This document shows, piece by piece, positions 32,958 to 42,521 of a stretch of DNA of 64,000 nt. Position 1 is the stretch's first letter. Each line of letters opens with the position of its first letter. Below the pieces are notes generated by a model. The model had not been told where the DNA came from and ran no database searches. It was given only the letters and a program-made list of their open reading frames with translations. Source of the DNA: Trichobilharzia regenti (taxonomy: Eukaryota > Platyhelminthes > Trematoda > Strigeidida > Schistosomatidae); the NCBI GenBank assembly GCA_944472135.2, contig OX235264.1, forward strand, positions 119,131,809 through 119,195,808. The letters are read 5' to 3'. The position numbers and the translations under genes were made by a program.

Positions 32958-34952
32958 TTAAAGCACTACGCCTACAACCCTTCTCAGACGGACGCCATAG
33001 GTTGGAAAATCGTTGCAGAGTTCATTTGCTAACTTCCCTCTATCAGCTATATCCTCAAATCTGAACGGCAACTCGCTCATGTCATTGTATCGTAGAATAT
33101 AGATGACGAACAAACATACGACGTATCTGGTCAACCAAGCGTAGAAACAGAGTAATTTACACCGAAGATAAAAACATTCAAATAGTAAATTGAAACTTGA
33201 AATGCCTTTATTCGAGCAAGTCAATTTAACAATTACTCTCTCGTTTACACTTGGCTTATCCACACTTAACTGACCATTGATATTCGTCCTTTCAAACGAA
33301 CTGATACTAGCATAGTCATTGCACAAGATACTTGAGTTGATGGGTTTCTTTCGCATTGTGGATGACAACACCAACGACGACTGATTGATATCAGTTGATG
33401 AACTTAGCGGTGGATCAAAAGCTGTTGTTGCTCGGCTTTCAGAAGTTTGTCTACCTGCAAGACCACCACCACTGCTGTCTTTTACTATCAGCTCAGGTTT
33501 AGCACTAGCATCTGATGATGGGTGGGCTACATGCTGATCAATCACACTGACGGTCTCACAAGTACGCATGCCTTCTGCAACTGCACCTGCATTTATTTCT
33601 ACTTCACGTTCAAGTTCTACAGAACCTTTATTTAACTTAGCGGTAGTAGGCATTCCCTCCATTTCATCATGATCAACCAAAGAGAAATCTGCACTATCAT
33701 GATCATTATCACAAATACTCAATTTACCGTCAACTTCATCATTTTCAAACTCTTTATTAACAGAAGTAGACAATTTTGGTTCCTCCTCACAAATCATTAA
33801 AGGTTCTTTATCTTCACTGTGACTAGTTATACTTTGTAAACTTGTAGGGTCAGAACTGCACTCTGAAGCAGCAACTCTATTCTGTGACACTCTATTCAAC
33901 AATGGCTTACCAGTCGTAACTACAGACTTCTTCACCGCACCGTTATCGTCACACAATTCGGAGTCAGGCCTGTAGTTTACGTTTAGCTTATCACTGAACT
34001 TGCTCACTGGTTCACAGTTCACCTTTGTACGCACTTCTTGCAAACGTAAGAAACACAACCGTGCTTGTCTTGCATCTTGTAACTTATCTATTGAGGATGT
34101 ACTACGAAACCTGTTACACTCACTAGGTCTATGTGTATTACTAGACATCATGGTACCTTCTCGATATCCACCTCTCTGAGGCCTACTCGTCATCAATGAT
34201 TGCGTTTTACCCTCAGACTGCTCTATTCTAGGGGTGAGATTCAATATACTGGCAATCTTGCTCATAGATTGCTTGACACTATCTTTTACTGGTTTCAGGA
34301 TATCATCAAATTTTGGCTCGATATCCTCATCCTCCATACGGGAGCTTATCTTCACCCACTTCCTTTGCAGTCGAGTAGGTAGACGTCTTGCTATTACTTC
34401 TAGTATAAAACTCGAGTTGAGGTCACTCATGCAATTCATAGAAATCAAGGTATTCTTATAAGTCATAAGATTATCTAAAAACTTAGTGAGTGCCTTGGAG
34501 TCATCTCGAAGTTGACGGCCGTTACCTTTGACAGCTTCGTATACGTTCCTTACAATCATTGAAGGTCTTCCAAACCTTTGACGTAATATGCTCATAGCCT
34601 CATCGTAGCCCTCTTTTGGCTTCATAAACTTACAGCACTGTATAGCTCTTGCAGCATCTCCAGTGCAATATCCCATCAAATACATTAACTTCAATTCATC
34701 AGTTAATAAAATACCACTCAACATGATCTCAAACTCCTTTACAAATTGTAAATAATCAGCTGGGTTTACATCAAAACACCGTGGTTCAAATTTAGGGAGT
34801 TTGATGTTCCTATTATCCCTGAACGGCGAAACAGTAACATCAACCATGTCATGCTTAACATCAGACACATCGTTACAATTAACAGACAAGTCACCATGAC
34901 TTACTTTCCTGTTTGCATCCAAGACACTCTGTCCCTTCTTTGACCCAGGCAT
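32958..34952 (-). CDS. Gag-acidic-hydrophobic fusion protein (BEL-A)
   Basis: 664 codons from ATG to stop. Residues 1-50 are an N-terminal leader. Residues 50-270 resemble BEL/Pao Gag of the DUF1759 type (LPKFEPRCFDVNPADYLQF, a conserved YCTGDAARAI, then LRQRFGRPSMI). Residues 280-585 are acidic and Ser/Thr-rich without known domain. Residues 587-621 are strongly hydrophobic (FNLLFECFYL to YVVCLFVIYIL), probably one or two membrane segments, followed by a charged tail ending RRVVGVVL. It lacks the zinc knuckle and protease that follow Gag in Pao. It may assemble particles using enzymes from Pao relatives. Whether the hydrophobic end is an envelope-like addition is unproven. Confidence 0.8.
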   Translation of the reverse strand: MPGSKKGQSVLDANRKVSHGDLSVNCNDVSDVKHDMVDVTVSPFRDNRNIKLPKFEPRCFDVNPADYLQFVKEFEIMLSGILLTDELKLMYLMGYCTGDAARAIQCCKFMKPKEGYDEAMSILRQRFGRPSMIVRNVYEAVKGNGRQLRDDSKALTKFLDNLMTYKNTLISMNCMSDLNSSFILEVIARRLPTRLQRKWVKISSRMEDEDIEPKFDDILKPVKDSVKQSMSKIASILNLTPRIEQSEGKTQSLMTSRPQRGGYREGTMMSSNTHRPSECNRFRSTSSIDKLQDARQARLCFLRLQEVRTKVNCEPVSKFSDKLNVNYRPDSELCDDNGAVKKSVVTTGKPLLNRVSQNRVAASECSSDPTSLQSITSHSEDKEPLMICEEEPKLSTSVNKEFENDEVDGKLSICDNDHDSADFSLVDHDEMEGMPTTAKLNKGSVELEREVEINAGAVAEGMRTCETVSVIDQHVAHPSSDASAKPELIVKDSSGGGLAGRQTSESRATTAFDPPLSSSTDINQSSLVLSSTMRKKPINSSILCNDYASISSFERTNINGQLSVDKPSVNERVIVKLTCSNKGISSFNLLFECFYLRCKLLCFYAWLTRYVVCLFVIYILRYNDMSELPFRFEDIADRGKLANELCNDFPTYGVRLRRVVGVVL

Positions 34953-35095
34953 TGTTGAACTTCACTCGATTGCAAAAAGTTCCAGATATTGCTTGTTCAA
35001 AGAGGACTTGACCGGCACCAGGAAAGATGAATGGTGGCTATCGAAACTTTCACCAACTGTTTGAATCCGCCAGATCTGTTTCTACCATCAGAAAC

Positions 35096-35452
35096 TGTCA
35101 ATCACGTCTCATAAACCGTTAATGCCCAGCTCTCGCTACGCTCGGGCCCACGCTGTTCCTTGAGGTTTTCAGAAACGCTTAGTTATAACGGACGAAAAAA
35201 CCAAAACACCGATTGGCCGCTTGAGATTTCTTTATTGTTACACCAACATATAAAAATAATAACTGAACTAAGGTCTGTGAACAAATATTACAATAATAAA
35301 TCATAGTATTACTTCTGACGATGTTTCACTCTTCTTTCTGAACAGCGACCGATGAGACGATGACTGTCGTATTGATGCCTCCGCGAAAATTGGGGAAGTT
35401 GATTTTGAGCAAACAACCAAGAATTGATCGTTAAATCTTAACTCCCTTGACA
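35096..35452 (-). repeat. BEL-A 5' LTR
   Basis: 357 bp, TGTCA...TGACA. Downstream on the minus strand, candidate primer sites beginning TGG lie 9 and 23 bases after the LTR, mirrored at 39,281 and 39,296. Confidence 0.88.
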
Positions 35453-35457
35453 ACGGG

Positions 35458-35820
35458 AGACGTAACAATGAAGCGATTGCAATCACTCAATTGATAGTTG
35501 TTATTGCAAACAATTCACTCATTCTTTCTCGTTGTGCCTTCAGGCTTCACTACAAATGCTTTCATTTTACTCACTGACATTTTCTGATATTTGGCTGACA
35601 GACCTATTCCGGAATCCCATGTTTATACATATAGTTTAACCTGCATCGGGCGTTTCTCACGATAGCCTGAAGCAGAACCCTTCAAGAATGTATCCTTTGA
35701 AACATTCTTACGCCTCTTTTGAGAATGATGGATCTCAGACTTTGGATGCTCATCCCTCATAACAACTGATCGCTGGCGGCAACTCGATAGCGGCTTATCA
35801 TTCACCCTGACCAAAATCAT
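35458..35820 (-). pseudogene. Pao gag, part upstream of BEL-A insertion
   Basis: In one minus-strand frame the sequence reads YQLSDCNRFIV just before the ACGGG target duplication, and it continues across BEL-A into RRMLKMAKQNRLCFSCLK at 31,470. This is the Cys/His spacing of a Pao Gag zinc-finger region. Further upstream a Lys/Arg-rich reading (35,623-35,820) may belong to the same gag; stops interrupt it. It shows which gene BEL-A entered. Confidence 0.6.
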
Positions 35821-35836
35821 AGTTTGTATGCGTTTT

Positions 35837-36496
35837 CGAACAACAGCCTACCGTCCTCAAGCTAATGTTATGGTAGAACATCTACACAGACAGTTGAAGG
35901 CTAGGTGATCAGCTGCGAACAATAACCATTTGACTGGATTCCTTCCGTTAGGTTTTCTAAGGATACGAAACGCCTTGAAAACCGATACTGGTTGTACTAC
36001 CACCCAGCTAGTATATTCCACGACACTACGACTTCCAGGTGAGTTTGTTTCTCCCTCGAGCTTCTTACCAGCGGTAGATCGCGCCTCATACGTCAGCAGG
36101 CTTACAAACGCTATGCGTTCAGTTAAACCTGCCCCTCTATGTCCAGAGTCCATTGATGTCTTTGTTCAACCGTGTTTGAAAACTTCTTCACACGTATTTG
36201 TTCGTCGTGACTCTGTACCTTGACTTCTGGAACCTCCACACGACGGACCGTATGAAGTCATTAAACTTACGCACAAATTCATTGATTTAGACAAAAAAGG
36301 CGGCGAAGACACCATAAGTATTGACCGTCTGAGACCGGCTTATTTGGAAGGTAATCTTGTAAGCATAGAGCTGTGTGTTCCCAACAGTCTGCAAGTAACC
36401 GAATATCCTATAGTCCTCGAAAAACTCACTAGCACGGCGAAAGCCACTGAACCTTCAGTCAAGCCCTCAAAGAAAAGCGTTCTGGACGTGACGTAA
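35837..36496 (+). pseudogene. Ty3/gypsy integrase C-terminal part
   Basis: The frame from about 35,837 reads RTTAYRPQANVMVEHLHRQL, the last part of the integrase core with its catalytic Glu. It then reads GFLRIRNALKTDTGCTTTQL and LRLPGEFVSPSS and the C-terminal motif SHVFVRRDS. After a shift near 36,220 it continues DGPYEVIKLTHKF and SIDRLRPAYLE, ending at a stop near 36,496. A stop also follows HRQLKAR. The pattern is of a Ty3/gypsy element, perhaps of the CsRn1 type. RT is not adjacent; the gypsy RT at 62,804-64,000 may be the same family, but this cannot be shown here. Confidence 0.75.
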
Positions 36497-37649
36497 GATT
36501 CCCAGAATATCCTCACACCTATATCACATAATTTAGTGGTGCTATTCACCCAACTCATTTTATATATGTGTAAAACTTGGGCACTGTGGTAGTAAGTAAT
36601 TCCAGATTAGTTTTTTTAGATATACCACCCAGTGAAACAGTATTGTAACAACAGAGGACAAGGGCCAGGCAACAGTTCGTTTTATTACGGAAATCAGCGC
36701 GTTTTCATATACATTTCATGTACATTATTTTATCTTATTCAAGCAGGCAAACACAGCCTTCTGATTGGTTGTTTTTGCTCAAGATTATTCTGTACTGCTT
36801 GTGACTGGTTACTCAGAAAGTTAAGCCATATATCTGCGAATCGTATTCGCCCACGTTAAGTCTACTGTGATTGGTTGTTGAATCAGTCTTGTTCATACTT
36901 CCTCACGGCCGATATTAGTGACCTAGACATCGACGTAAATTAATGTCCACCAATTGGCTGACAGCCTGCTCTCACCACAGCATTATTTAATGGATCCAGT
37001 ATTATTTACTATATGGTAGATGCAGATCATTTTTAAATGCTCATTTGGTACATTTTCCTTAACAAGGTTCTTAGCATTCTTGTTTTCTTTCTAGGTGTGA
37101 CGGGCACTAAACAGGAAGCAAACGAAGCACGGGATCCAGCGGACAAATATCAAGGAGGCGACGTAAAGACACCCTATTAGCATAGGTAGACAGGCCAGTA
37201 GACACGCCACCAAACCACGCGGAAGATTTCTTTCATGCATAAGGGAACTGTGGAGTTTATTTTTTACTTCCGGCTGGTTCTGTCTTAGAGTCCTCTTAAC
37301 CCCACTAGAGGGGAGTGAGCAGTAGCTGTAAATAATTCCTGTCAGTGGAAGTGAACACTGAACGTTTGTTTTTGGAACTGGTAGCCATTGGTTGGCAACT
37401 TGAAGGCGCGAATGGTTCGATCGCGTACAAGTTCGATGAAGACGACCAAAAACGAATAAAAGTAGCCCATAATCTTGTATAAAACACTTGTTTATAGACT
37501 TTTGCTGTTCTCCGCTTTAATCGCCAAACAATATATCTTCTTTCCTACAATACTGGTGTTTCGGAGCTAAAGTCGAAGAAGGTACATAGTAATTATCGGT
37601 TCGGAGCGTCTTCATAGCAATAGGAACTTAGGTTTAAGTTCCTTGACAA
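36497..37649. other. Probable gypsy 3' flank, unassigned
   Basis: No ORF of interest. It follows a gypsy integrase, so it may contain the 3' LTR, but I could not find matching ends. It has a TATATATG near 36,560 and several TGATTGGTT-like motifs (36,765-36,880). Confidence 0.4.
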
Positions 37650-37781
37650 TTCCGCAAAATTATTAACCACAGTACTCATCATTGAACATTGGATGCTGAC
37701 CCTCACTTTTTAAGTTGACTTGTTTAGCTGAAGGCTCTGGTCAAGCATCCACCCCATTCAGTACTCTGTCGTGTCACGTTC
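37650..37781 (-). repeat. Shared retroelement leader segment
   Basis: The reverse complement closely matches 57,149-57,285, starting GAACGTGACACGACAGAG and including GGGTCAGCATCCAATGTTCA. It may be the end of an LTR (ACA) plus the leader of an unnamed LTR element, possibly gypsy. Confidence 0.55.
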
Positions 37782-38510
37782 GTGCACGATCACTAGCCAG
37801 CTAAGCAGTCACCTCGCACTCCAATTTGGTCCCGAAATACACCTCGTAATTTGGACGATCAAATCGTGTCTTTTACTTCGCCTTTTATCCACGAGAAACA
37901 AAATACTATAGAAGTTGTGGGTATAAGATCTTGCGTTAGTATACTCCGTATAGTCCGCATACGTCAATACCGTTAGGTTCTGAAGTTGTAACACCCGACC
38001 TGTCGCCGTTAGTAATAGCAATATTAGCAACGCCTAGTTAATATGAAACGATAAGCTTTACATAATGCACTGTCTCTACTACAAAATGGGTAATACTCAC
38101 CTTGAACTTCGTGAACCCAGTTTCACTCACCTCACTTCTAATGTGATGCAAATTTCTCTTGCTTGTTCCTTCATTTTAAGCATACTCTGAAAGATCGGTT
38201 ATTATAGAAAGAAGAACGATGAGTCTTAATTTACGTACTGGCTTTGGGCTTGATTAGGATAAAAACCGACTCACATAGCCATACAATGAAACATCCATAA
38301 TTCCACTGTGTATATTCGTTAGGCTTAGCGTCACTTTACTCATGAAGAAGTTGTGTTTCTATTTTTCAGATCAAGACGAAATCAGGATGTAACTAAGTGT
38401 GTTGCAGTCTGAAGATTGAAGTAAAATTGTTTATTCTTTCCTTTTTAGAAAAAAACAGAAACATTTGCTTCAACTAACACCTAGACACAAACCGAAAATT
38501 TCCTGATGTA
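37782..38510. other. Unassigned spacer DNA
   Basis: AT-rich, no ORF with family resemblance, no repeat shared with the rest of the window that I could detect. Confidence 0.5.
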
Positions 38511-38914
38511 TTATAATAATAATAATTTTATTTTCATATAAACATAAATTTACATGAAAATACATGCCAATTTTACAGGCACGATCAAGTATGGTGTAAT
38601 GTCAAATCTTAAATTGTCTACAAGTTAATAATCTTTCAACAGTTAAATATTTAATACATATATATAATTACACTCATTGTCTGAACCAGGTCGCATAGTT
38701 ATTGAATTGTACAGTTGTCCTCCAGGTTGAGCGGGAAAATCGACTTCGTTTCGTTTTCATCCCGTGGTTGTAGGCATACACTAATCAAACAATATTGAGG
38801 TAAGTAAAAAGTTTACAAGGGATTGGAAGCTATTTTTTAGAGAAGCAAAATAGCTAAGGTGAATCATTAAGGTGTAATAGATTAAGTGAGAGAAATATAT
38901 CAAAAATAAACACA
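38511..38914 (-). mobile_element. Retroposon 3' end with ATT tail
   Basis: An (ATA/ATT)n run at 38,513-38,527 borders TTTTCATATAAACAT and AATTTACATGAAAATAC, nearly the same block found inserted in the Pao RT (44,003-44,045). Orientation is taken from the tail. The segment to 38,914 is unassigned and ends exactly at the LTR of the right arm. Confidence 0.45.
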
Positions 38915-39272
38915 TGACAATGGAGTTGAACATTGAACGATCAATTCTCGGTTGTTTGCTCAAAATCAACTTCCCCAATTTTCGCGGAGGCATCAATACG
39001 ACAGTCATCGTCTCATCGGTCGCTGTTCAGAAAGAAGAGTGAAACATCGTCAGAAGTAATACTATGATTTATTATTGTAATATTTGTTCACAGACCTTAG
39101 TTCAGTTATTATTTTTATATGTTGGTGTAACAATAAAGAAATCTCAAGCGGCCAATCGGTGTTTTGGTTTTTTCGTCCGTTATAACTAAGCGTTTCTGAA
39201 AACCTCAAGGAACAGCGTGGGCCCGAGCGTAGCGAGAGCTGGGCATTAACGGTTTATGAGACGTGATTGACA
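38915..39272 (+). repeat. BEL-A2 5' LTR
   Basis: 358 bp, starting TGACAATGG (TGTCAATGG in other copies) and ending GTGATTGACA. The AATAAA signal is near 39,132. Confidence 0.88.
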
Positions 39273-39280
39273 GTTTCTGA

Positions 39281-39311
39281 TGGTAGAAACAGATCTGGCG
39301 GATTCAAACAG
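39281..39311 (+). other. Candidate primer-binding site
   Basis: Two TGG-initiated stretches follow the LTR: TGGTAGAAACAGATC (39,281) and TGGCGGATTCAAACAG (39,296). Either could pair with a tRNA 3' CCA end. I cannot name the tRNA. The first is also part of a GTTTCT/AGAAAC hairpin. Confidence 0.3.
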
Positions 39312-39415
39312 TTGGTGAAAGTTTGGATAGTCACCATTCATCTTTCCTGGTGCCGGTCAAGTCCTCTTTGAACAAGCAATATCTGGAACTTTTTTGAATC
39401 GAGTGAAGTTCAACA

Positions 39416-41410
39416 ATGCCTGGGTCAAAGAAGGGACAGAGTGTCTTGGATGCAAACAGGAAAGTAAGTCATGGTGACTTGTCTGTTAATTGTAACGATG
39501 TGTCTGATGTTAAGCATGACATGGTTGATGTTACTGTTTCGCCGTTCAGGGATAATAGGAACATCAAACTCCCTAAATTTGAACCACGATGTTTTGATGG
39601 AAACCCAGCTGATTATTTACAATTTGTAAAGGAGTTTGAGATCATGTTGAGTGGTATTTTATTAACTGATGAATTGAAGTTAATGTATTTGATGAGATAT
39701 TGCACTGGAGATGCTGCAAGAGCTATACAGTGTTGTAAGTTTATGAAGCCAAAAGAGGGCTACTACGAGGCTATGAACACACTACGTCAAAGGTTTGGAA
39801 GACCTTCGATGATTGTAGGGAAATTATTCGAGGCTGTTAAGGGTAATGACAGTCAACTACAAGATGACTCCCAGGCACTCACTGAGTTTTTGGATAATTT
39901 GCTGATTTACAAGAATGCATTGATTTCGATGAATCGAATGAGTGACCTCAACTCGAGTTTTATACTAGAAGTAATAGCAAGACGTCTACCTACTCGACTG
40001 CAAAGGAAGTGGGTGAAGATAAGCTCCCGTATGGAGGATGAGGGTATCGAGCCAAAATTTGATGATATCCTGAAACTAGTAAAAGATAGTGTCAATCAAT
40101 CTATGAGCAAGATTGCCAGTATATTGAATCTCACCCCTAGAATAGAGCAGTCTGAGGGTAAAACGCAATCATTGATGACGAGTAGGCCTCAGAGAGGTGG
40201 ATATCGAGAAGGTACCATGATGTCTAGTAATGCATATAGACCTAGTGAGTGTAACAGGTTTCGTAGTACATCCTCAACAGATAAGTTACAAGATGCAAGA
40301 CAAGCACGGTTGTGTTTCTTACGTTTGCAAGAAGTGCGTACAAAGGTGAACTGTGAACCAGTGAGCAAGTTCAGTGATAAGCTAAACGTAAACTACAGGC
40401 CTGACTCCGAATTGTGTGACGATAACGGTGCGGTGAAGAAGTCTGTAGTTACGACTGGTAAGCCATTGTTGAATAGAGTGTCACAGAATAGAGTTGCTGC
40501 TTCAGAGTGCAGTTCTGACCCTACAAGTTTACAAAGTATAACTAGTCAGAGTGAAGATAAAGAACCTTTAATGATTTGTGAGGAGGAACCAAAATTGTCT
40601 ACTTCTGTTAATAAAGAGTTTGAAAATGATGAAGTTGACGGTAAATTGAATATTTGTGATAATGATCATGATAGTGCAGATTTCTCTTTGGTTGATCATG
40701 ATGAAATGGAGGGAATGCCTACTACCGCTAAGTTAAATAAAGGTTCTGTAGAACTTGAACGTGAAGTAGAAATAAATGCAGGTGCAGTTGCAGAAGGCAT
40801 GCGTACTTGTGAGACCGTCAGTGTGATTGATCAGCATGTAGCCCACCTATCATCAGATGCTAGTGCTAAACCTGAGCTGATAGTAAAAGACAGCAGTGGT
40901 GGTGGTCTTGCAGGTAGACAAACTTCTGAAAGCCGAGCAACAACAGCTTTTGATCCACCGCTAAGTTCATCAACTGATATCAATCAGTCGTCGTTGGTGT
41001 TGTCATCCACAATGCGAAAGACGCCCATCAACTCAAGTATCTTGTGCAATGACTATGCTAGTATCAGTTCGTTTGAAAGGACGAATATCAATGGTCAGTT
41101 TAGTGTGGATAAGCCAAGTGTAAACGAGAGAGTAATTGTTAAATTGACTTGCTCGAATAAAGGCATTTCTAGTTTCAATTTACTATTTGAATGTTTTTAT
41201 CTTTGGTGTAAATTACTCTGTTTCTACGCTTGGTTGACCAGATACGTCGTATGTTTGTTCGTCATCTATATTCTACGATACAATGACATGAGCGAGTTGC
41301 CGTTCAGATTTGAGGATATAGCTGATAGAGGGAAGTTAGCAAATGAACTCTGCAACGATTTTCCAACCTATGGCGTCCGTCTGAGAAGGGTTGTAGGCGT
41401 AGTGCTTTAA
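39416..41410 (+). CDS. Gag-acidic-hydrophobic fusion protein (BEL-A2)
   Basis: 664 codons, collinear with the minus-strand copy at 32,958-34,952. The start ATG lies about 145 bases after the LTR, with AACAATGCC context. Most of the protein is nearly identical to the BEL-A copy, but residues about 117-178 differ strongly (GKLFEAVKGNDSQLQDDSQA here, RNVYEAVKGNGRQLRDDSKA there) and match BEL-C and BEL-D instead. The last codons (GVRLRRVVGVVL) are encoded by the first unit of the 194-bp repeat array. Confidence 0.8.
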   Translation: MPGSKKGQSVLDANRKVSHGDLSVNCNDVSDVKHDMVDVTVSPFRDNRNIKLPKFEPRCFDGNPADYLQFVKEFEIMLSGILLTDELKLMYLMRYCTGDAARAIQCCKFMKPKEGYYEAMNTLRQRFGRPSMIVGKLFEAVKGNDSQLQDDSQALTEFLDNLLIYKNALISMNRMSDLNSSFILEVIARRLPTRLQRKWVKISSRMEDEGIEPKFDDILKLVKDSVNQSMSKIASILNLTPRIEQSEGKTQSLMTSRPQRGGYREGTMMSSNAYRPSECNRFRSTSSTDKLQDARQARLCFLRLQEVRTKVNCEPVSKFSDKLNVNYRPDSELCDDNGAVKKSVVTTGKPLLNRVSQNRVAASECSSDPTSLQSITSQSEDKEPLMICEEEPKLSTSVNKEFENDEVDGKLNICDNDHDSADFSLVDHDEMEGMPTTAKLNKGSVELEREVEINAGAVAEGMRTCETVSVIDQHVAHLSSDASAKPELIVKDSSGGGLAGRQTSESRATTAFDPPLSSSTDINQSSLVLSSTMRKTPINSSILCNDYASISSFERTNINGQFSVDKPSVNERVIVKLTCSNKGISSFNLLFECFYLWCKLLCFYAWLTRYVVCLFVIYILRYNDMSELPFRFEDIADRGKLANELCNDFPTYGVRLRRVVGVVL

Positions 41411-41825
41411 AGCCTACAATTCTTCAAAGGGTAGCGCATCAATGAGCAGTCCAATGTGCTTGGTGTGTTATTTTGTACATATGTTCATATTGTATATACT
41501 GAATTGATATCATCTGTCATCTGGCTTTTGGCAATTCTGTTTGTGTCCGGACGACTTCCACTTGGATCATCAACCTGAGAAGGAATGTAGGCGTACTGCT
41601 GTAAGTCCTACAGTTCTTCAAGGGTAGTTTGTCGTGTCAGAATCCACAACATTTGATGTGTTGATTGTACATATGTTTGTGTTAAATAGTTGTGTGAGTT
41701 CCAATTATTGTAATTGTTGAATAATCTTGTTTGTGTCTGGACATTCCACAACTTACAATCGTCAACCTGTGAAGGGTTGCAGGCGAACTGGTGTAAGTCC
41801 TCCAATTCTTCAAAATAATTCCACC
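41376..41825 (+). repeat. Array of about 194-bp repeats with stem-loops
   Basis: Three units are marked by the motif GAAGG...TGYAGGCG...GTAAGTCCT...AATTCTTCAA at 41,382, 41,576 and 41,770. Each has a stem: TTGTAGGC/GCCTACAA (41,391-41,419), TGTAGG/CCTACA (41,586-41,612), weaker in the third. A TTGTACATATGTTYRTG block recurs in the spacers. The first unit covers the end of the ORF. Counterparts flank the other BEL copies. Confidence 0.75.
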
Positions 41826-42521
41826 AAGACATGATCCGCGAGGTTATTTGTACTGTTTGTGTATACGTGTGGTGTGTCATATCAGTTGGTGTATTTGGAT
41901 TCATTGTGTTTACTTGTTGCTTTCGTATCTTGTTGTTATTGCGTAATTTTGTTAAAATTTTCGTCGTGATTACTTCTGAAGTTGTTTCGAGTCTTCTACA
42001 TCCATGAATGAATTGATTGATGTTAAGGACAGCAGATGGGGCGTATACGCCGGGGAGGCTAGGCTATTGCTGAGAATGAAATGCACACGGAGATAATTGT
42101 TAGCTGCGGTCCGACACGCCGGGGAGAAAGAGTGTAAACGACTGAGGCTTGCATGCGTCACCGCTACTAGAACTGAGGCAGAATGAGTGACAAGCGATTG
42201 CAGTGGTAATTGGTAGTGAGTAGATAAGAGGATGTGTGTAGAGTATCATGAGTTGGTGCTATGGTCACGTTGCATTCTGCAAGAGTCATTCTAGCAAGTG
42301 GCGATTGTGTTGCAAGATGTCAAGAGGAGGTCTCTGTCTGGAGGCGCAGGTCGTCAGCGATGTGTGAGATTGTGCTGTGGGTATGCTTGTGGTGTGTTGG
42401 CTTTTCTGTTTGTTTTCCACTTCAGCTCTGTCCGTGTGACCCAGGTTCTCGCAATGGCATCCAAGTCAACGTGTATTGGTCGTGAAGGAAAAAAGGGTTG
42501 GATCCCTTTTTTGCCGGGGAG
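41826..42521 (+). other. BEL-A2 distal 3' region and primer tract
   Basis: Non-coding. The end has a purine tract and a 9-bp stem AAAAAAGGG (42,489-42,497) / CCCTTTTTT (42,504-42,512), then GCCGGGGAG directly before the LTR. Two overlapping frames (42,261-42,485; 42,298-42,543) are open; the second has no ATG start and runs into the LTR. Confidence 0.6.

Larger units (their letters stand above)
29070..35452. repeat. Palindrome 2, left arm (6,383 bp)
   Basis: Inverted copy of 38,915-45,297; paired positions sum to 74,367, or 74,368 on the inner side because of a 1-base indel. Pol ORFs are identical in both arms, while the 664-codon ORF differs in places. The outer edge falls at 29,070, inside the CR1-B stub joint. 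Confidence 0.92.
31488..35452 (-). mobile_element. Non-autonomous BEL element (BEL-A)
   Basis: 3,965 bp with two LTRs, one long ORF and a 1.1-kb 3' region, and no protease, RT, RNase H or integrase. It is flanked on both sides by ACGGG (31,483-31,487 and 35,453-35,457), a 5-bp target duplication as expected for BEL/Pao integration. The target is the gag of a Pao element just before its zinc knuckle. LTRs begin TGTCA and end TGACA. Confidence 0.88.

Noticed and set aside
36340..36558. Minus-strand ORF of 72 codons
   Set aside because: Antisense to the gypsy integrase C-terminus, which has clear motifs on the plus strand.
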